The notes under the pieces were generated by a model that saw only the letters and a program-made list of their open reading frames with translations, searched no databases and was not told the DNA's origin. From Patagioenas fasciata (Eukaryota > Chordata > Aves > Columbiformes > Columbidae), in contig NC_092524.1 in NCBI RefSeq assembly GCF_037038585.1, forward strand, positions 69,278,552-69,342,551: a DNA stretch of 64,000 nucleotides, read 5' to 3'. Below are positions 37,411 to 49,458 of the stretch, piece by piece. A program made the position numbers and the translations under genes. Each line of letters begins with the position of its first letter. Position 1 is the stretch's first letter.

Positions 37411-38739
37411 TCACTGAAGTCTGCGGTAACTTTTACAGAGTTCGTGGTCCCTAATATCTCCCCAGCCTCCGTTTTTGACGTGAGGGGACAGGGGTGCCAT
37501 GGAGTACCTCTTACTGACACTCATGGTTTCGGGAAACAGGTACTGTTGGTTGCTGTTCAAGAGAGAGTCGATTTTGGCACTCTGGGTGGCCGGCCTGCAG
37601 GTTTTCTTGTGGTGCATGCCGCAGTCCCCCGTGTGAAAAACCCTGGGGATTTCGGGAACCAGCACTTTCCAGAACTTTGGAAGACAAGAGACAGTCAAGT
37701 GCTGCAGAGTCCAGTCCCAGTTGTAGTCATCGTAGGTGCAGAAGGCGTCCGTGCACTCGATGAGCTTCTGGTAGGTGTCTCTGTCGAAGGCCATGCCCAT
37801 GTTGTGCTCGGTGGACTTCCACGTCTTCATCTCCACCTTGTCGGCGCGGCCGGCGAAGCCGCCGCGGACCGGGCTGTAGGTGCCCAAGGACACGACCTGA
37901 CACTCGGGGCAGTCGCGCTCGCGCAGGGCCCAGAGCTTCTTGAGGACGTGGTAGAAGTCGGGCGCCAGGTAGTGATCCTCCTCCAGGAACAGGACGGGCC
38001 CCGCGTGCTCCCGCAGCGCCCGCACCCGCTCCCACACGAAGTGCAGCTTCCACCACCAGTGGTGCTTGGTCTGGGAGAAGCGGGCTTCGCGGTAGTGCCC
38101 GAACGAGTCGGGGAACTCGGCGTTGATGCAGCCCAGGCGCAGCGCGGCCGCCTTGCCCACGTCGCGGGGGCAGTCGCGGGGGTCGTGGCCCGGGAACTCG
38201 CGGGGATAGAGCTGGATGCTGAACGGGAAGAAGATCTGCAGCACCGGGCAGAAATCCACGGCGGCCGCCAGCCGGTTCAGCTCCTCGCTCCACAGGTCGT
38301 GGCTCAGCACCAGCAGCACGTTCTCCACTCCCGCCGCCCGCCGCAGCGACTCCAGCAGCAGCCGCAGGTGCTCGGCCCGGTCGTGCACTTGCACCACCAG
38401 CACCGCGTCGGCGGCGGGGCCGGAGCGCCCCGGGAAGCGCCCGGCGTTCCGCACCGGCTGGTCGAAGTTGAGGCGGTAAACGAGCGAGCGGTAACTCAGC
38501 GTCCCGTTCTCGGTGAGAACCGGCAGCGCCGGCGATGCGGCCGAGGCGTTCGCGGCGGGGCGGCGCGGTGGCGCTTCGCTGACCCGCGGCGGCTCCCCGG
38601 TGCTCCCGGGACCGCCCCGCTGCTGCTGCTGCTGCTGCCGCCTCCGCCCGCCGCCGCCGCTTCCCCACAACGCCAGCGCGCAAATCGCCAGCGCCAGCGC
38701 CAGCACCAACACCTTCCGCTTGTAGATCCGCAGCCGCAT
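37411..38739 (-). CDS. MGAT2: Alpha-1,6-mannosyl-glycoprotein 2-beta-N-acetylglucosaminyltransferase (GnT-II)
   Basis: This is a Golgi type II membrane enzyme that adds GlcNAc in beta-1,2 linkage to the alpha-1,6 mannose arm, converting hybrid to complex N-glycans. It has a single coding exon, 442 residues (human 447). I chose the ATG at 38739 because MRLRIYKRKVLVLALALAIC matches the human start MRFRIYKRKVL; the frame stays open upstream without another ATG. Features: a short cytosolic tail, a signal anchor at about residues 9-25, a Gly/Gln-rich stem with six Gln at about 35-40, NAS and NGT sequons, QTKHHWWWKLHFVWE near 221, the metal/nucleotide site EEDHYLAPDF near 250, TYDDYNWDWTLQ, and DCGMHHKKTC near 371. 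The C-terminus KNGGWGDIRDHELCKSYRRL is as in human. It is convergent with DNAAF2. Confidence 0.97.
   Translation of the reverse strand: MRLRIYKRKVLVLALALAICALALWGSGGGGRRRQQQQQQRGGPGSTGEPPRVSEAPPRRPAANASAASPALPVLTENGTLSYRSLVYRLNFDQPVRNAGRFPGRSGPAADAVLVVQVHDRAEHLRLLLESLRRAAGVENVLLVLSHDLWSEELNRLAAAVDFCPVLQIFFPFSIQLYPREFPGHDPRDCPRDVGKAAALRLGCINAEFPDSFGHYREARFSQTKHHWWWKLHFVWERVRALREHAGPVLFLEEDHYLAPDFYHVLKKLWALRERDCPECQVVSLGTYSPVRGGFAGRADKVEMKTWKSTEHNMGMAFDRDTYQKLIECTDAFCTYDDYNWDWTLQHLTVSCLPKFWKVLVPEIPRVFHTGDCGMHHKKTCRPATQSAKIDSLLNSNQQYLFPETMSVSKRYSMAPLSPHVKNGGWGDIRDHELCKSYRRLQ
38620..38637 (-). repeat. MGAT2: CAG trinucleotide run in MGAT2 coding sequence
   Basis: Six CTG triplets on the plus strand encode a Gln run in the stem region. 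I do not recall an equivalent in human MGAT2. Confidence 0.9.
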
Positions 38740-38853
38740 CCTTCCCGGCGGCGGCGGCCGCCGCTCCCGCCGCTCCCGCCGCCGCCGCCGCGACTGCGCC
38801 CACCGGCAGCGCGCGCGCCGCCGCCGCCCCACGCGCACACGTCACCGCACGCC

Positions 38854-38960
38854 ATTGGGCACCGCTGGCACCGCCCCCGCCGCTCGATTGGCTCTCACGG
38901 CCGTCACTCAGCGCCTCTTCCGCCGGGGGGGGGCCGGCAGGCGCTGCCGCCATTAGTGGG
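38854..38960 (-). promoter_or_regulatory. MGAT2: MGAT2 promoter with paired CCAAT boxes
   Basis: CCAAT on the coding (minus) strand occurs at 38854-38858 and 38887-38891, 33 bp apart and 115-150 bp before the ATG. The setting is TATA-less and GC-rich. This is a common NF-Y housekeeping arrangement. A GCCGCCATTAG element is near 38948. Confidence 0.6.
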
Positions 38961-39009
38961 GCGGCTGAGGAGAAACGGGAGCGGGTCCTCCAGCGTTCGC
39001 AGGAGCAAC

Positions 39010-39640
39010 GCGCGGTGAGCCCGAATAATCCCAGATTTGCGAGAGTAAAACCCCAAATCATCCCAGAAATGCGAGAATAAGAGAATAAAATAATCCCGGG
39101 GTTGGGAGAATCGCATGAAATCGTTCAAAATTTGAAAGAATGAGGTGATAAAATCGTTCTGGCACTGCAAGAAGATCGTAAAATAATTTGAGGAGTGCAA
39201 GAATGAGAAAATCATCCTAGATTTGCAAGAATAACAACTCGAGGATTGCAAGAACATGACGAGGGAAGAATTCTGGGTTCGCAACTCCAGATTTTAAAGA
39301 TCATTAAATCATTCTAGAGTGGCAAGAACAAGAAATCCATTCCGGGATTGCGGGAATAAGATGAATTAATTCTAGAACTACATTTGCAAGAGCAAAATTT
39401 ATTCTAGAATGGCAAGAATACAAGAAAACTAGAATTGCAAGAACAACATATTAAGGAAAAAAATCACTCTAGAATGGCAAGAATACAGGCAAATCATTCT
39501 AGAATAGCAAGAATAAGGTAATATAATTATAGAATTGCAGGAATAATAATTCAAGAATGTAAGACAATCATTCTAAAATGAGAATAATAATCTAAAATGG
39601 AATGATCATTCTAAAATTAGAATAACAATCTCTAACAATT
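39010..39640. repeat. Degenerate AT-rich minisatellite upstream of MGAT2
   Basis: There are about 15-20 diverged copies of a 30-40 bp unit around AATCATTCTAGAATKGCAAG followed by AATAA. Copies are clearest at 39300-39620 and more decayed towards 39010. It begins about 50 bp beyond the MGAT2 CpG-rich promoter. Confidence 0.8.
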
Positions 39641-39717
39641 CCACAACCCCAGATAATGGCAGGAATTACTCCTGTAATTGCACCCGGCCCCTCGGTGGGC
39701 ACAGACCGGCTGTGACA

Positions 39718-39780
39718 CGTGGTGACAACTGTGGTGACAACCATGGTGACAACTGTGGTGACAACCATGGTGACAACTGC
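39718..39780. repeat. 15-bp tandem repeat
   Basis: GTGGTGACAACTGTG and ATGGTGACAACCATG-type units alternate about four to five times. Confidence 0.85.
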
Positions 39781-40067
39781 GCCACAGCCTGGGGTTCCCA
39801 AGGGTCACCTGCCCACATCAATACTAATCCCTGTAATTTTAAGTCATTTTTGCCCCAAAATGCAGCTCATGCTCTGCAGAGCCAGACTTAACGTCACGCA
39901 GGGCTGTGGGTGTCCCTCCGATGGGGTGACAGCGTCCCCATGGCACACGGTGAGGGTCACACTGTGGTGACACAAAGCTCAGGAGAATCGGGGTGATTAA
40001 AGATTTCTCGGGCAGAGGATGAAGAGAAGGGCCTGGAGCTGGTTTGGACACATTTTTAGTGACAGTT

Positions 40068-40362
40068 CATAGAATCACAGAACAGTTTGGGTTGGAGGGA
40101 CCTTCCCAGCTCCCCCAGTGCCACCCCTGCCATGAGCAGGGACATCTTCACCAGCTCAGGTTGCTCAGAGCCCCGTCCAGCCTGGCCTGGGATGTCTCCA
40201 GGGATGGTTCAGCCACCACCTCTCTGCCCAACCTGGGCCAGGCTCTCACCACCCTCAGGGCCAACAATTCCTTCCTCATGTCCAGCCCGAATCTCCGCTC
40301 CTTTAGTTTAAAACCATCACCCCTTGTCCTATCGCAACAGGCCCTGCTCAAAAGCCTGTCCT
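40068..40362 (-). mobile_element. CR1 LINE fragment (reverse)
   Basis: The tail ATAGAATCACAGAACAGTTT is at the left, followed by CCCAGTGCCACCCCTGCCAT and the GGATGTCTCCAGGGATGG block. It ends near CAAAAGCCTGTCCTG. It is of the same subfamily as 345-925 and 56.5 kb. Confidence 0.92.
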
Positions 40363-42085
40363 GAAATGAGATACAAGTTTGTTTTGAGAACCAGTTGTTG
40401 GTTCCGTTTTCTTTCCCCAAAGCCCCGCACAGCACTCGGGTCACACACACTCCTGCGCTGGCAGCACCAGAAAAAAGCTCCAAAAACCAAACCCTGACTC
40501 GCTCACCGAGCACCTTGGGGCTGCCTGTGGGATGAACCCGCAACCAGAGCCCTTCCGCTCCCTCCAGACAGCACAGAGAGAGCTTGTTTGTGGGGACTGT
40601 TGCTCTCTTAATCTTCTACCCCACCTAAAAGGTATTTTTCCGAGTGAGTCACCTTCAGGCTGCTACAATCAGGGCGAGATCTCTCCCTGTACAGCAGCAG
40701 GAATGGTTTGAAACGTCCCCGGGTCAGCTCTGCAGATCCGTGTTCAGGCAAACAGCCACGCTTGGTTTCCTCCTTCGCAAGTTCTCTGTCGTTGGAAGAG
40801 CAACATCTAAGGAATGATTCATCCCAAACTTCCTGTAGTTGCTTAAAAGTTACTGTTTTACAAACACTGCATGAAAAGAACAGTCAGGTTATTTTGACAT
40901 TCACAAAGTTTTAATGACGCTCAGTGTTTCTGGAATAAAGGTTCCTCTGCCGCAGGAAAGGGCCCTTCAGCAGGCGTGTGTCAGGATTTACTTCTGCTGT
41001 GAACATCTGAGATTAATAAAGAGTTTCAGACTGATAATTTAAAACACGTGCTGGAATGTTGTGCGAAACCTGTGAGCCAAGTCTATTCTTCCAAAGCCTG
41101 TCAGGCTGCTCCTCCCACCGTGCGTCACATCTGGCTGTCACCCGAACCTCAGCCTGGATCAGTTCTGCACTCAGGAACTACAAAAGTCATTTTCCCATTG
41201 AAACTACATCTAATTGGCACAGCGGTGTGTTTTTCTATAACCCAAAGTGATGCACGATGTGTAGTTCACCCTTGGGCAGGCAATACCGCTTCAAAAGTAC
41301 CAGTGTAGCACGTTCCCTCCACGCCATCGCGTGCTCCAGGGCATGGGATGCCTGAAGACTTCTCAAGAGACTTTTGTTCCACTTCTCCAACCAAAATGAT
41401 TCTATCACACCCCGGCCACGGACCAGCTGACAAGACATGAAATGAGGGTGTGGATATGCTCAATATCGCGGTATCTTCCCCAGGAAAAAGGCCGGGAGCT
41501 AATCCGTAGAATGCACTGGATGAAAAACTCGTTTTCCAGAGAAAACACAATTCACGTGTACATAGAAAGGTTTCAAAATTTAATAATTCGACACACAGTG
41601 AACAATTCAGGAATCTTTAAAAGGTAAGAGTTAAGAAACAAAGTTTAGGTCATATATTTAGAAAAAAAGAAGACATTTCTTTTATAACAAAGAGATAAAA
41701 CCAAAAACATTTGCTCTGGTAAAAAACCAGCAGCGCTGGTCCCTGCTTGAAGTGAGAATGCGACAGCAGAACTGTTTCCAAAGCACCACCTGGAATTACA
41801 GGAGCAGTTCTGAACTGCACACACCGTAATTTCTTCTCCCAGCAGCCGACCCCGTTGTTCTACAGTAAACAAGTCAGAAGAGTCCAGTCCAGTGATAAAG
41901 TCAGCACGGTTGTTTGGTGCAGGCAGAGTTCAGAGCCCTGGGCAGGAGCGGGCAAAGCAGTTCGATGTACGCTCACCTTCCAAACCGCTTACGCCACGAA
42001 ACAAAACTGTCATGATATTCCAAACAAAGTCATGGTAATAGGAGAAAGAAAGCAAAATACATTCTAAAGAAGATTCATTCAAGCT
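40363..42085. other. MGAT2-LRR1 spacer
   Basis: This is unique AT-rich sequence. The ribosomal-protein gene RPL36AL, found here in human, was looked for on both strands and not seen. Confidence 0.65.
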
Positions 42086-42096
42086 AAGCAACACTT

Positions 42097-42102
42097 TTTA
42101 TT
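42097..42102 (-). promoter_or_regulatory. LRR1: LRR1 polyadenylation signal
   Basis: TTTATT on the plus strand is AATAAA on the coding strand, 160 bp after the LRR1 stop, with cleavage expected near 42080. Confidence 0.65.
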
Positions 42103-42261
42103 CCAACCAAAGAGAGATTTGGGTGGTGGAGGAACAGAGCGAGGCCACAGTGTCCCTCAGCGCAAGACTGACATTTGCTGTTGGCAGCACGAGTGGGTAA
42201 CACACAGAAAACGGTTTCAGGCTCCTCTGTGACCGGACAGAGCTTTTGTGGCCGTGAACAG

Positions 42262-45200
42262 TCACCCGTGACTCTGCAGGTACCTGTCGAGGAACTGGGA
42301 GTAGCAGTCCAGGGAGCAGAAGTAGCAGATGACGGGCGCTTCCGTACCTCCCATGTTATCCACCAGGACCACGGTGTGCGCGACGTGGTGCAGATTCATG
42401 GTCACCGTGATCTGAATGAAGCTGCTCAGGCAGGCGCTGCCGCACTGGCACGTTTTAGCCACTTCCAGATCCTCGCAGAGGTGAGAAGGAAGGAGATGAC
42501 AACCATAAGGGATTCTGTTGAACAAGAGGAGTGAGTGTGAATTCACTACAAAATTAACCGGTGTCGCTCAAACACAGTGACATGCCATATGCACCAGCTG
42601 GAAGAAAAAGCTTTTCTGAGATCACAGGCAAGAGAGACCTGAAATTTTGCCACTGGTTAGGAATTAAACACCACCTTCTAAGACAGTCACTAAAAACATG
42701 TGGTGATTTTACTGACCCCTAACTACCAAGGACCTCAACTCCAGAAGATACTGCAGCAAGAACCAGGTAGTTCACACAAATCATATCAGCCTGTATGACA
42801 GCAACAGAGAATTAGAGAATTAAAAAGAAGGTTAAGAATAATGAGACAACTGGGCACGTATCTGCTCTTCCCTCACATTAGCCAGAAGATCACTGTATTT
42901 CATTCTGGCCTGACAGCGTCTACAATTTACTGCTCACTCTCTAACGTGAAGAAGTGGTAGTGGTGTAAAAACACCGTATCCAGAGGAAGGAGATGCACCG
43001 AGCCTTTTTACAGTAGTGCTACCTCGCAGGAAATAAATTAAGGTTCTCCCACCATGTCAATAATGACATTCAGTGACAAGAACAAGAATTGCTGCTTCTT
43101 AAATTCGCAGCGGAGCGGCATTGTGTTTGGGGCACCAAATAAATCACTTCCCTGGAGCGCTTTGCGGAGCTAAGCGCCCAGTGTGGGTATCAGCGGTGCC
43201 TGGTGCTGCTCAGCTGCACGGAACAGGTCTCACTGACTCACATCCTGACTACACCTACATATCCCCAATTCCTTCTCCACACCATCATCCACACAGCCGA
43301 GATTCCTCTGGGTTTTTTTTCCACCACCTCGATTTTAGGACAGCCTTTTTTCCCCGTCAGATCAAGCGCAATCACAGCTCCTCTGGTACCTGCCCAGAAT
43401 GCTACTACAAAAATTGATTTCTAAACATTTGCTTTCACATCTTCCCTCCTGTTTTCTTCCTTTCTCGAGGTTTTCACAGCCTGTCATCACTCCTTTCTCA
43501 CTCTTTGTTAATTCTCACCTCCAGGATGTCAGACAGGATGTCTGTTGCCCACTTGTTAAACTTTTTCTTTTCCATTTAAGATAATCTGACTAATGTTGCC
43601 TCCTAATAATCACAGACCTGTGGGCACAGGGACTGTTTCCATCCCCCCCTTGTCTCACCGAGGCTCCTGGAGCAGAAAAAGCCTCTTCTGTTCTGTCTGA
43701 TGCAGATTTTTAAAGCCCACTACATGGGGCCAAGGGCTGGGTTAATCACCAGCTGTCCTTAAGTACTATGGCAATATAACTGAGCGCCAAAATCTCACAG
43801 CGTCGAGGGATTATATTCCCTAGAAAAATAAGTACGCCTTAATGTTTATATCAGAACCACTGCAATTTAGATAAAGTTGGGAAAGGAGGCATGTGGAGTT
43901 TAATTACTCCAATAAATCAGCAAGGTCAGAAGTGGAGCAGATTTGAAGCAAAACATCGAGCTCAGCTCATTTCCAGGGTGTGTCCTGCATACCTGCAGAC
44001 ACCTTTAGCACCAACTTCTGAGCGATTACCATGGATTTATGGGGCGCTCCCCACCCCCAAGGCAGGAATGGGCATAAAATGTCAATCAGGAACACTTCAA
44101 GTCTGTCCCTCACCCCCTTTCTGACTCTTTTCCATCTTCTTGCTCCCTTTCTACCCAGAAGTAGCAGCAACTGGTACCAGAAGGATCCCAGGCGTGGGGA
44201 AAGGGGAGAAAACAGGTAACAAACAGCAGCCTGGCAAAGTTGATGATCATTTTAAATGATCAATTTAAAATCACCTCAGAACTGGGCTTCTCTGCGTAAG
44301 ACAGAACGCTCTCACTCCAACATCAAAGGAAATTAAGAGCTGAAGGAAAACCCAAGGGAGGGAGAAGCCTGGAGTGGGTAACACCAACCCCAGCGTGATA
44401 TTCGCCCTCTGAGAAGCCACCTCGTGGTATTTTCTGACATTGCTGAGCTTGTGGAAGGTCCCACCTAAAGCAGAGGCAGACAGATCTGTGTCTAACTAGG
44501 AGCTGGGTGGCAGCAGGACACCTTCTGCCAACACACTAATCTCGCATATGAAGAGGTAGTGACAAGCTAATGGGTATTACATGCAGTTTAATGAACTTTA
44601 ATGGAAGCAAAAGGCAAAGGGCAACTCCTCAATACCAAGTGGTTCAGGGTAGGAGAACTGATTAACTTTTCCTACAGCTCGGCAAAAACATTCTGTTATG
44701 GTGTTCCTGTTTTGTGCACAAACAACATTTTGATCTATAGCTTTGCCTAAACGCTTCCAAGTCACCAGTTTCCTGCATTATCCTGTATAACAAAAGTATG
44801 ATTTTAGAAATGGAATGTAAAGCAACTTTAACCTTAGGGCTTTTAATAGCAATTACCACTGACAGGAAAAACCCAAACAGGTCAGGAAAGTTTAGACTGG
44901 AGAGGTTTGAAATGGAGCAGGTGCAGTGTGTACCCATGGGGCTGCTCTTACCTGTAATTGATGGTGGCTCTTGCAGCACATTCTAACAAAGTCAATGGTA
45001 TTTTCAGTTGTATGCTGGGAACAAGCGGGTTGGGCTGTTCAAAAGGATTCCCAAAGAGATCCAAGCTCTCCAGACAGAGTTTCCTAAAATCACTGGGCAG
45101 GAAAGGAAGTTTGTTTCGAGCTGCCGAGAGAAAGCGCAGATGATCTAACTGGCCAATCTTGAACGGCAACCTAATCAGCTCATTGTCGTCGAGCTTTAAA

Positions 45201-48200
45201 TTAATGAGTTGTCGCAGCTGGCAAAACTGAATTGGAAGCGCTTTGATTTTGTTTTGACTGAGGTCCAAGAACTGAAGAGATTCCTGAAGGGTGGAGCTGC
45301 ACAGAGCCCCACTGAACGACTCCAGGTGATTGTCGTGCAAAATCAGCTCCTGAAGACAGGTCAGGTCACCAATAGTGGCCGGCAGCTGCTTAATATGATT
45401 GTGACTTAGGTCGAGTTTTCGGAGTTTCTTCAAACAAAGCACCCGTGTGTCGATCCGAGCGAGTTTGCAGTACGAGGCTTGGAGGTGCTCGAGGGAGTAC
45501 GGGAAGTTTTTGGTGAGAGGATAGTCCCTTCTTGAAGTTATGATCATTTTGGTCTTGGGTTTCTCAACCTCCGAGGTCTTTGCCGGTACCAGAGCTGAGA
45601 GCGGGAGGGCTCCAATGTCGGTCCCCTGGTGAGCCAGTCTCACAGCTGAAAGGAAAGTCTTTAAATTGCTGGCATTTGCCTACAGGAAAACACAAATGCG
45701 GAATTAAAAGTACATTACTCTTGTGCTCATTGATACTGACACTTTTGGAACTATTTTGTATGTATATGAGGAGATGCAACTCAGCAGGGCAACGAAACGG
45801 GAAAGAACGTATTGATGTGCTGTTTGCAGTACTGAAGAGCAAACGGCGTGCGATGTGAATGAGAAGTTAGGAGCCCTCTGAACAATCCAGATCAAACAAA
45901 CCGCATCGCTTTGCTCAGAAAAGGAACAAAGCGCTGAATTCACAGCTGAGAATGAAGCACAGAAAAAAAAAAAGCCTGATGCACTGTGATCACCTGCAAC
46001 GCGATAAAGGGAGAGTTTATAAATACACACACGGGGAAATCGGAGATCTGAAACTTGAGGCGATTGTTTCTGAAGGTTACAAGGAAGGAAAAGGATGGAA
46101 GCTGAGGTTAAATTTAATACAAAGGTAGGTGGAAAGCGTCAAGGCAGGTTAAGTGAGTGCTTCTGCTCACACGCAGCTCTTTGGTCGTGCCAGCATCAAA
46201 CAGGAGGATAATTATTTGCAGTCCTGCAAACAACTAATTTTGTGTTAGGTGGGATACAACATAATGGCAATAAGGACAAAGAGTCAGATGAAAGGACTGT
46301 CAGATGACCTGTATTTTAAATAAAGGTCGGGAAAGCTGCGATACCTTTGTTGTACTGATATCATTAAGTTTTATGAATACCAGGGTGACCGACTGTTTCT
46401 CTTCTGAACACAGCAATGACCTTGGAGACTTCTGGATGCTGATGTCATATCAATAAAGGTCAAACATATTTGATTGCATCAGGAACCTGAAATGATCGTT
46501 CTCCTTAAGCATCCCATGCACATCTTTGTGATGCTCCATAACTACAGGCAGATTTCTCATGTTTCTGAGGGTAATAAATACCTAATTAAATTTGGAAGCA
46601 AGGAGAAAAAGTCCTCCCGATCTGTGAGGACCAAGTAAAATACATAACTACTTTAGAACTGAGTTACAGGCAGTATTTCTTTGATCTCAAAGCACGAGAT
46701 ACCTGATTCTTGTAGCCAAGAAAATAAGTTTAGGGGCTGTTCATGTGACTTCAAAATGAAAATACTTTGTGTTCTGGATCCTTGAGACAAACTTCCTCCA
46801 CAATCCCTTAGTAAAAGCAATGTAGTATCTGTAAACCCCGTTGCTGAGAAACCTTGAGTGTGTTGTGAAAAATACTAAGACACATCTAAGAAAAAACCAG
46901 CAAAGAATTAGTTGGAACTGTTCAGGACATAATTTTCTGCCCCAAGACTGAACTCTCAACCACAGAAAGAATGTCGGGAAAACAGGTTAATCTGCATTAA
47001 TGCCTTATAAATTCTGTTTCAGAACTAAATGAGCGATGACAAGGCAACCAGGGCTCACACGATTTCAGACCTTGTATGCAATGCAGCAGGCACGGGCTTG
47101 TTGCAGGAAAAGAAAAGTCCACAGTGACTTTATTATTTTTGCTGCAGGGCTGAATGCTCCAGACTGATGTTTCTCAACTTAATTTCTGCTGTGGCCGAAC
47201 GCAGCAAGTCACAGCGCCCGGTGGAGCACACACTGTGGGTAGCTGCATGCAATCGCTACATTCATACCTGGGAATTTCTCTTCTACAAAGCTTTTGTCCA
47301 TCCTTGAGAGTTAAGAAACCTTTCTGTAATGAAATTATTAAAGACGAGCAGAAGCACTACAGAAAAAATATCAATAAGCTCAAATTGGGTTTCCAGATTT
47401 GAAGCATTTAAGAGGAATATATATTATCACTGGCTTTTGAAGAATTTAGTGGATTTGTTCCTGGAGCCTTATGTTAAAAACACACAATGAGGATCAACTC
47501 TGGTCGTTATTTTAATTCCTCTTTCATTAGATTCGGTTGAGACTTTCTCTTCAGTCTAACAAGATCCTGGACTATCAACTCATACAGAAAACAAGCTGTA
47601 GTTTTTAACTAAATTACCACCCATACTGAATGTCTGCCACACAGTTTCCTTACAGGTCCTATCAAGGGTCTAAATTAGATCTTGTAGCACCAAGACACAG
47701 ACCTTTCTTCTCTAATTTGATACTACTTGTAGATCCTCTTACAACAGGTCTGCTGTTGTGCCTTTGTTCCAAGACAAACTATTTGACTTCTCATCCTTCT
47801 GCAGAAATGCTCAGAGTAAAGGATGTGAATATTTTGGATCTAAGATAATACATGTGAATTTTCCTTTTTACAAGACACAGAGCACATTTGCTTCTGACAA
47901 GAAGCAAGATACAGAGCACATTTGCTTCACCCCCCCCTGCCATAAGTGCTTTTTCTTTCTTGCTGGGTCACATTTGTTTTCTTTTCATTAAGCCACTGTT
48001 CTGAGCACAGATTAATTGCCCTTGTTTCTCAATTCCTCTTCTACAAGGCTACAAAAGATTAGTTGAACAGGCACAGAAAAAAAACAATCTACAAACTGAA
48101 CGCTGATGTGCGATGTTCTTTGGTGAGTTTAGCATTACTAAAAACACTTAATTAACAGCTTCCAAATATCATACGAATTCTAAATAAATACACTGGCGGG

Positions 48201-49214
48201 TCCTACCACCAGCTAAGCACTGAGATGGTGCCTGTGCTGCTGCTCCATACTGTGTGCTTCCAGCTTTGAAATCCACAGCGGGCACACAGCCTGTCCACTG
48301 AGACATGAATATCTTCTAGTTTTTATTAGAAAGACCATAAGGAATGAGCTGTTTAAACAGGAAGGTGTCCAGGCGGGTTTGAATGTCTGCAGAGAAGGAG
48401 ACTCCACAACCTCCCTGGGCAGCCTGGGCCAGGCTCTGCCACCCTCACCCCCAACAAGTTTCTTCTCATCTTTAAGTGGAACCTCCTGTGTTCCAGTTTG
48501 TATCCATAACTCACAGCCAAAGAGCAAGATGTTGCGTCAGAGAGATGAAAAAAAAGTCGTTGCTTTCTCAATAAAAGATGAAGAACTACGGAAAAAATGG
48601 ATTTTTACGCTCCTCTGGGAGTAGAAGGGAGACTCAGAACTCAGCCAAACTCACAAAAACAAGCGGGTTTCCGTGTTTTGCTGAGGACACACAGAGCCAA
48701 GCTCCTTCATGCTGCCTCCCGTGCCAAAGCTCCACCAGGTCAAACGAGGCTTAAGCCCAGACTTAGAGCGCGGATGAGCCGGACAGACCCCGAGCAGCCA
48801 GCCTGGGGACCCGATGGACACGGTGTCCCCTCCCTCACGCCCCCCGGACCCACCTTGCTGAGGCAGACATCCACGGCGGGCTCCCGCAGCCGCACGGTGG
48901 CCTTGCCCTCCTCCACGAACCGCGTGAAGAACCGCTCGATGTTCTCCTGCACCTACAAGACACGGCGGCCGCTCAGCACCCGCGGCGGGACGAGGGGATC
49001 CGGCTCCCCCAACCCCCCCCCGGGGAGTCCCCACCTTGTACCGAGCGCCGCTCCGGTCCCGCGCTGTGCACACCATGAGGTAAACGCCGCCGCCCCGCAC
49101 CCGCCCGGGCGGGCGGCCGAGCGACAGGAGGGCCCGGGTGGCGCGGCCGCGGCCCCGCAGCCCGCAGGTGGGCAGGAGCCGGCTGATCACCTCCACCTCA
49201 CACTGCAGCCGCAT
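42262..49214 (-). CDS. LRR1: Leucine-rich repeat protein 1 (CUL2 substrate receptor), 4 coding exons
   Basis: LRR1 (PPIL5) is the substrate receptor of a CUL2 ubiquitin ligase. In other vertebrates and worms this ligase ubiquitylates MCM7 to unload CMG helicase when replication terminates. Coding exons on the minus strand: 49214-49035, 48952-48854, 45679-44952, 42514-42262 (TGA), giving 419 residues (human 414). The N-terminal domain starts MRLQCEVEVISRLLP. Exon 2 is VQENIERFFTRFVEEGKATV onward. Exon 3 has an acceptor at TTTCCTGTAG giving ANASNLKTFLSAVRLAHQG, and carries LRRs such as LRKLDLSHNHIKQLPATIGD, LQFLDLSQNKIKALP, LINLKLDDNELIRLP and LRFLSAARNKLPFLP. The VHL/BC-box region spans the end of exon 3 and exon 4 (HTVVLVDNMGGTEAPVICYF). 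No defect was seen. Confidence 0.95.
42515..44951 (-). other. LRR1 intron 3
   Basis: Unique sequence with a GT donor (GTAAGA) and a TTGTTCAACAG acceptor. No RNA gene or repeat was recognised. Confidence 0.6.
45680..48354 (-). other. LRR1 intron 2, larger part
   Basis: AT-rich unique sequence. A short duplicated segment (CAGAGCACATTTGCTTC, near 47878 and 47915) is the only repeat noted. Confidence 0.6.
48355..48505 (-). mobile_element. Short CR1 fragment (reverse)
   Basis: AGGAAGGTGTCCAGGCGGGT through GGAACCTCCTGTGTTCCAGT is an internal piece of the CR1 3' region, missing both the tail and the 5' part. It is close in sequence to the FAGD copies. Confidence 0.88.
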
Positions 49215-49458
49215 CGCCGAACCGCGGCCCCGCTCCCGGGCGGCACCGCCCCGGGGCTTCGCGGCACCGCCCCCGGGGCTTCCCGCGCTCCCCGCGCACA
49301 GGCGCCCGATGAGATGCCTGGCTGACAGGATTCCGCCCGCCAGCCTCTGCTGCCGGAGAGTGGGTGTGGGGCCGCCACGGGGAAGCGATCGCAGGGCGGG
49401 AAGGGAGGGCGGCAGCACCGGCAGCCGCGGGCAGCCCGACAGACGGACCCGCAGCACC

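Noticed and set aside
38740-38838. 33-residue Arg-rich N-terminal extension of MGAT2
   Set aside because: The frame is open, but the upstream codon is GTG, and the ATG at 38739 aligns exactly with the human start and signal anchor.
37444-39018. 524-residue open frame antisense to MGAT2
   Set aside because: It is a shadow of the MGAT2 exon in GC-rich sequence, with no recognisable domain.
45564-45643. LRR1 exon 3 starting at the TTTCCTTTCAG acceptor
   Set aside because: The upstream acceptor TTTCCTGTAG restores ANASNLKTFLSA, matching human ANSSSLRGFLSA in phase, so the downstream AG is probably not the main site.
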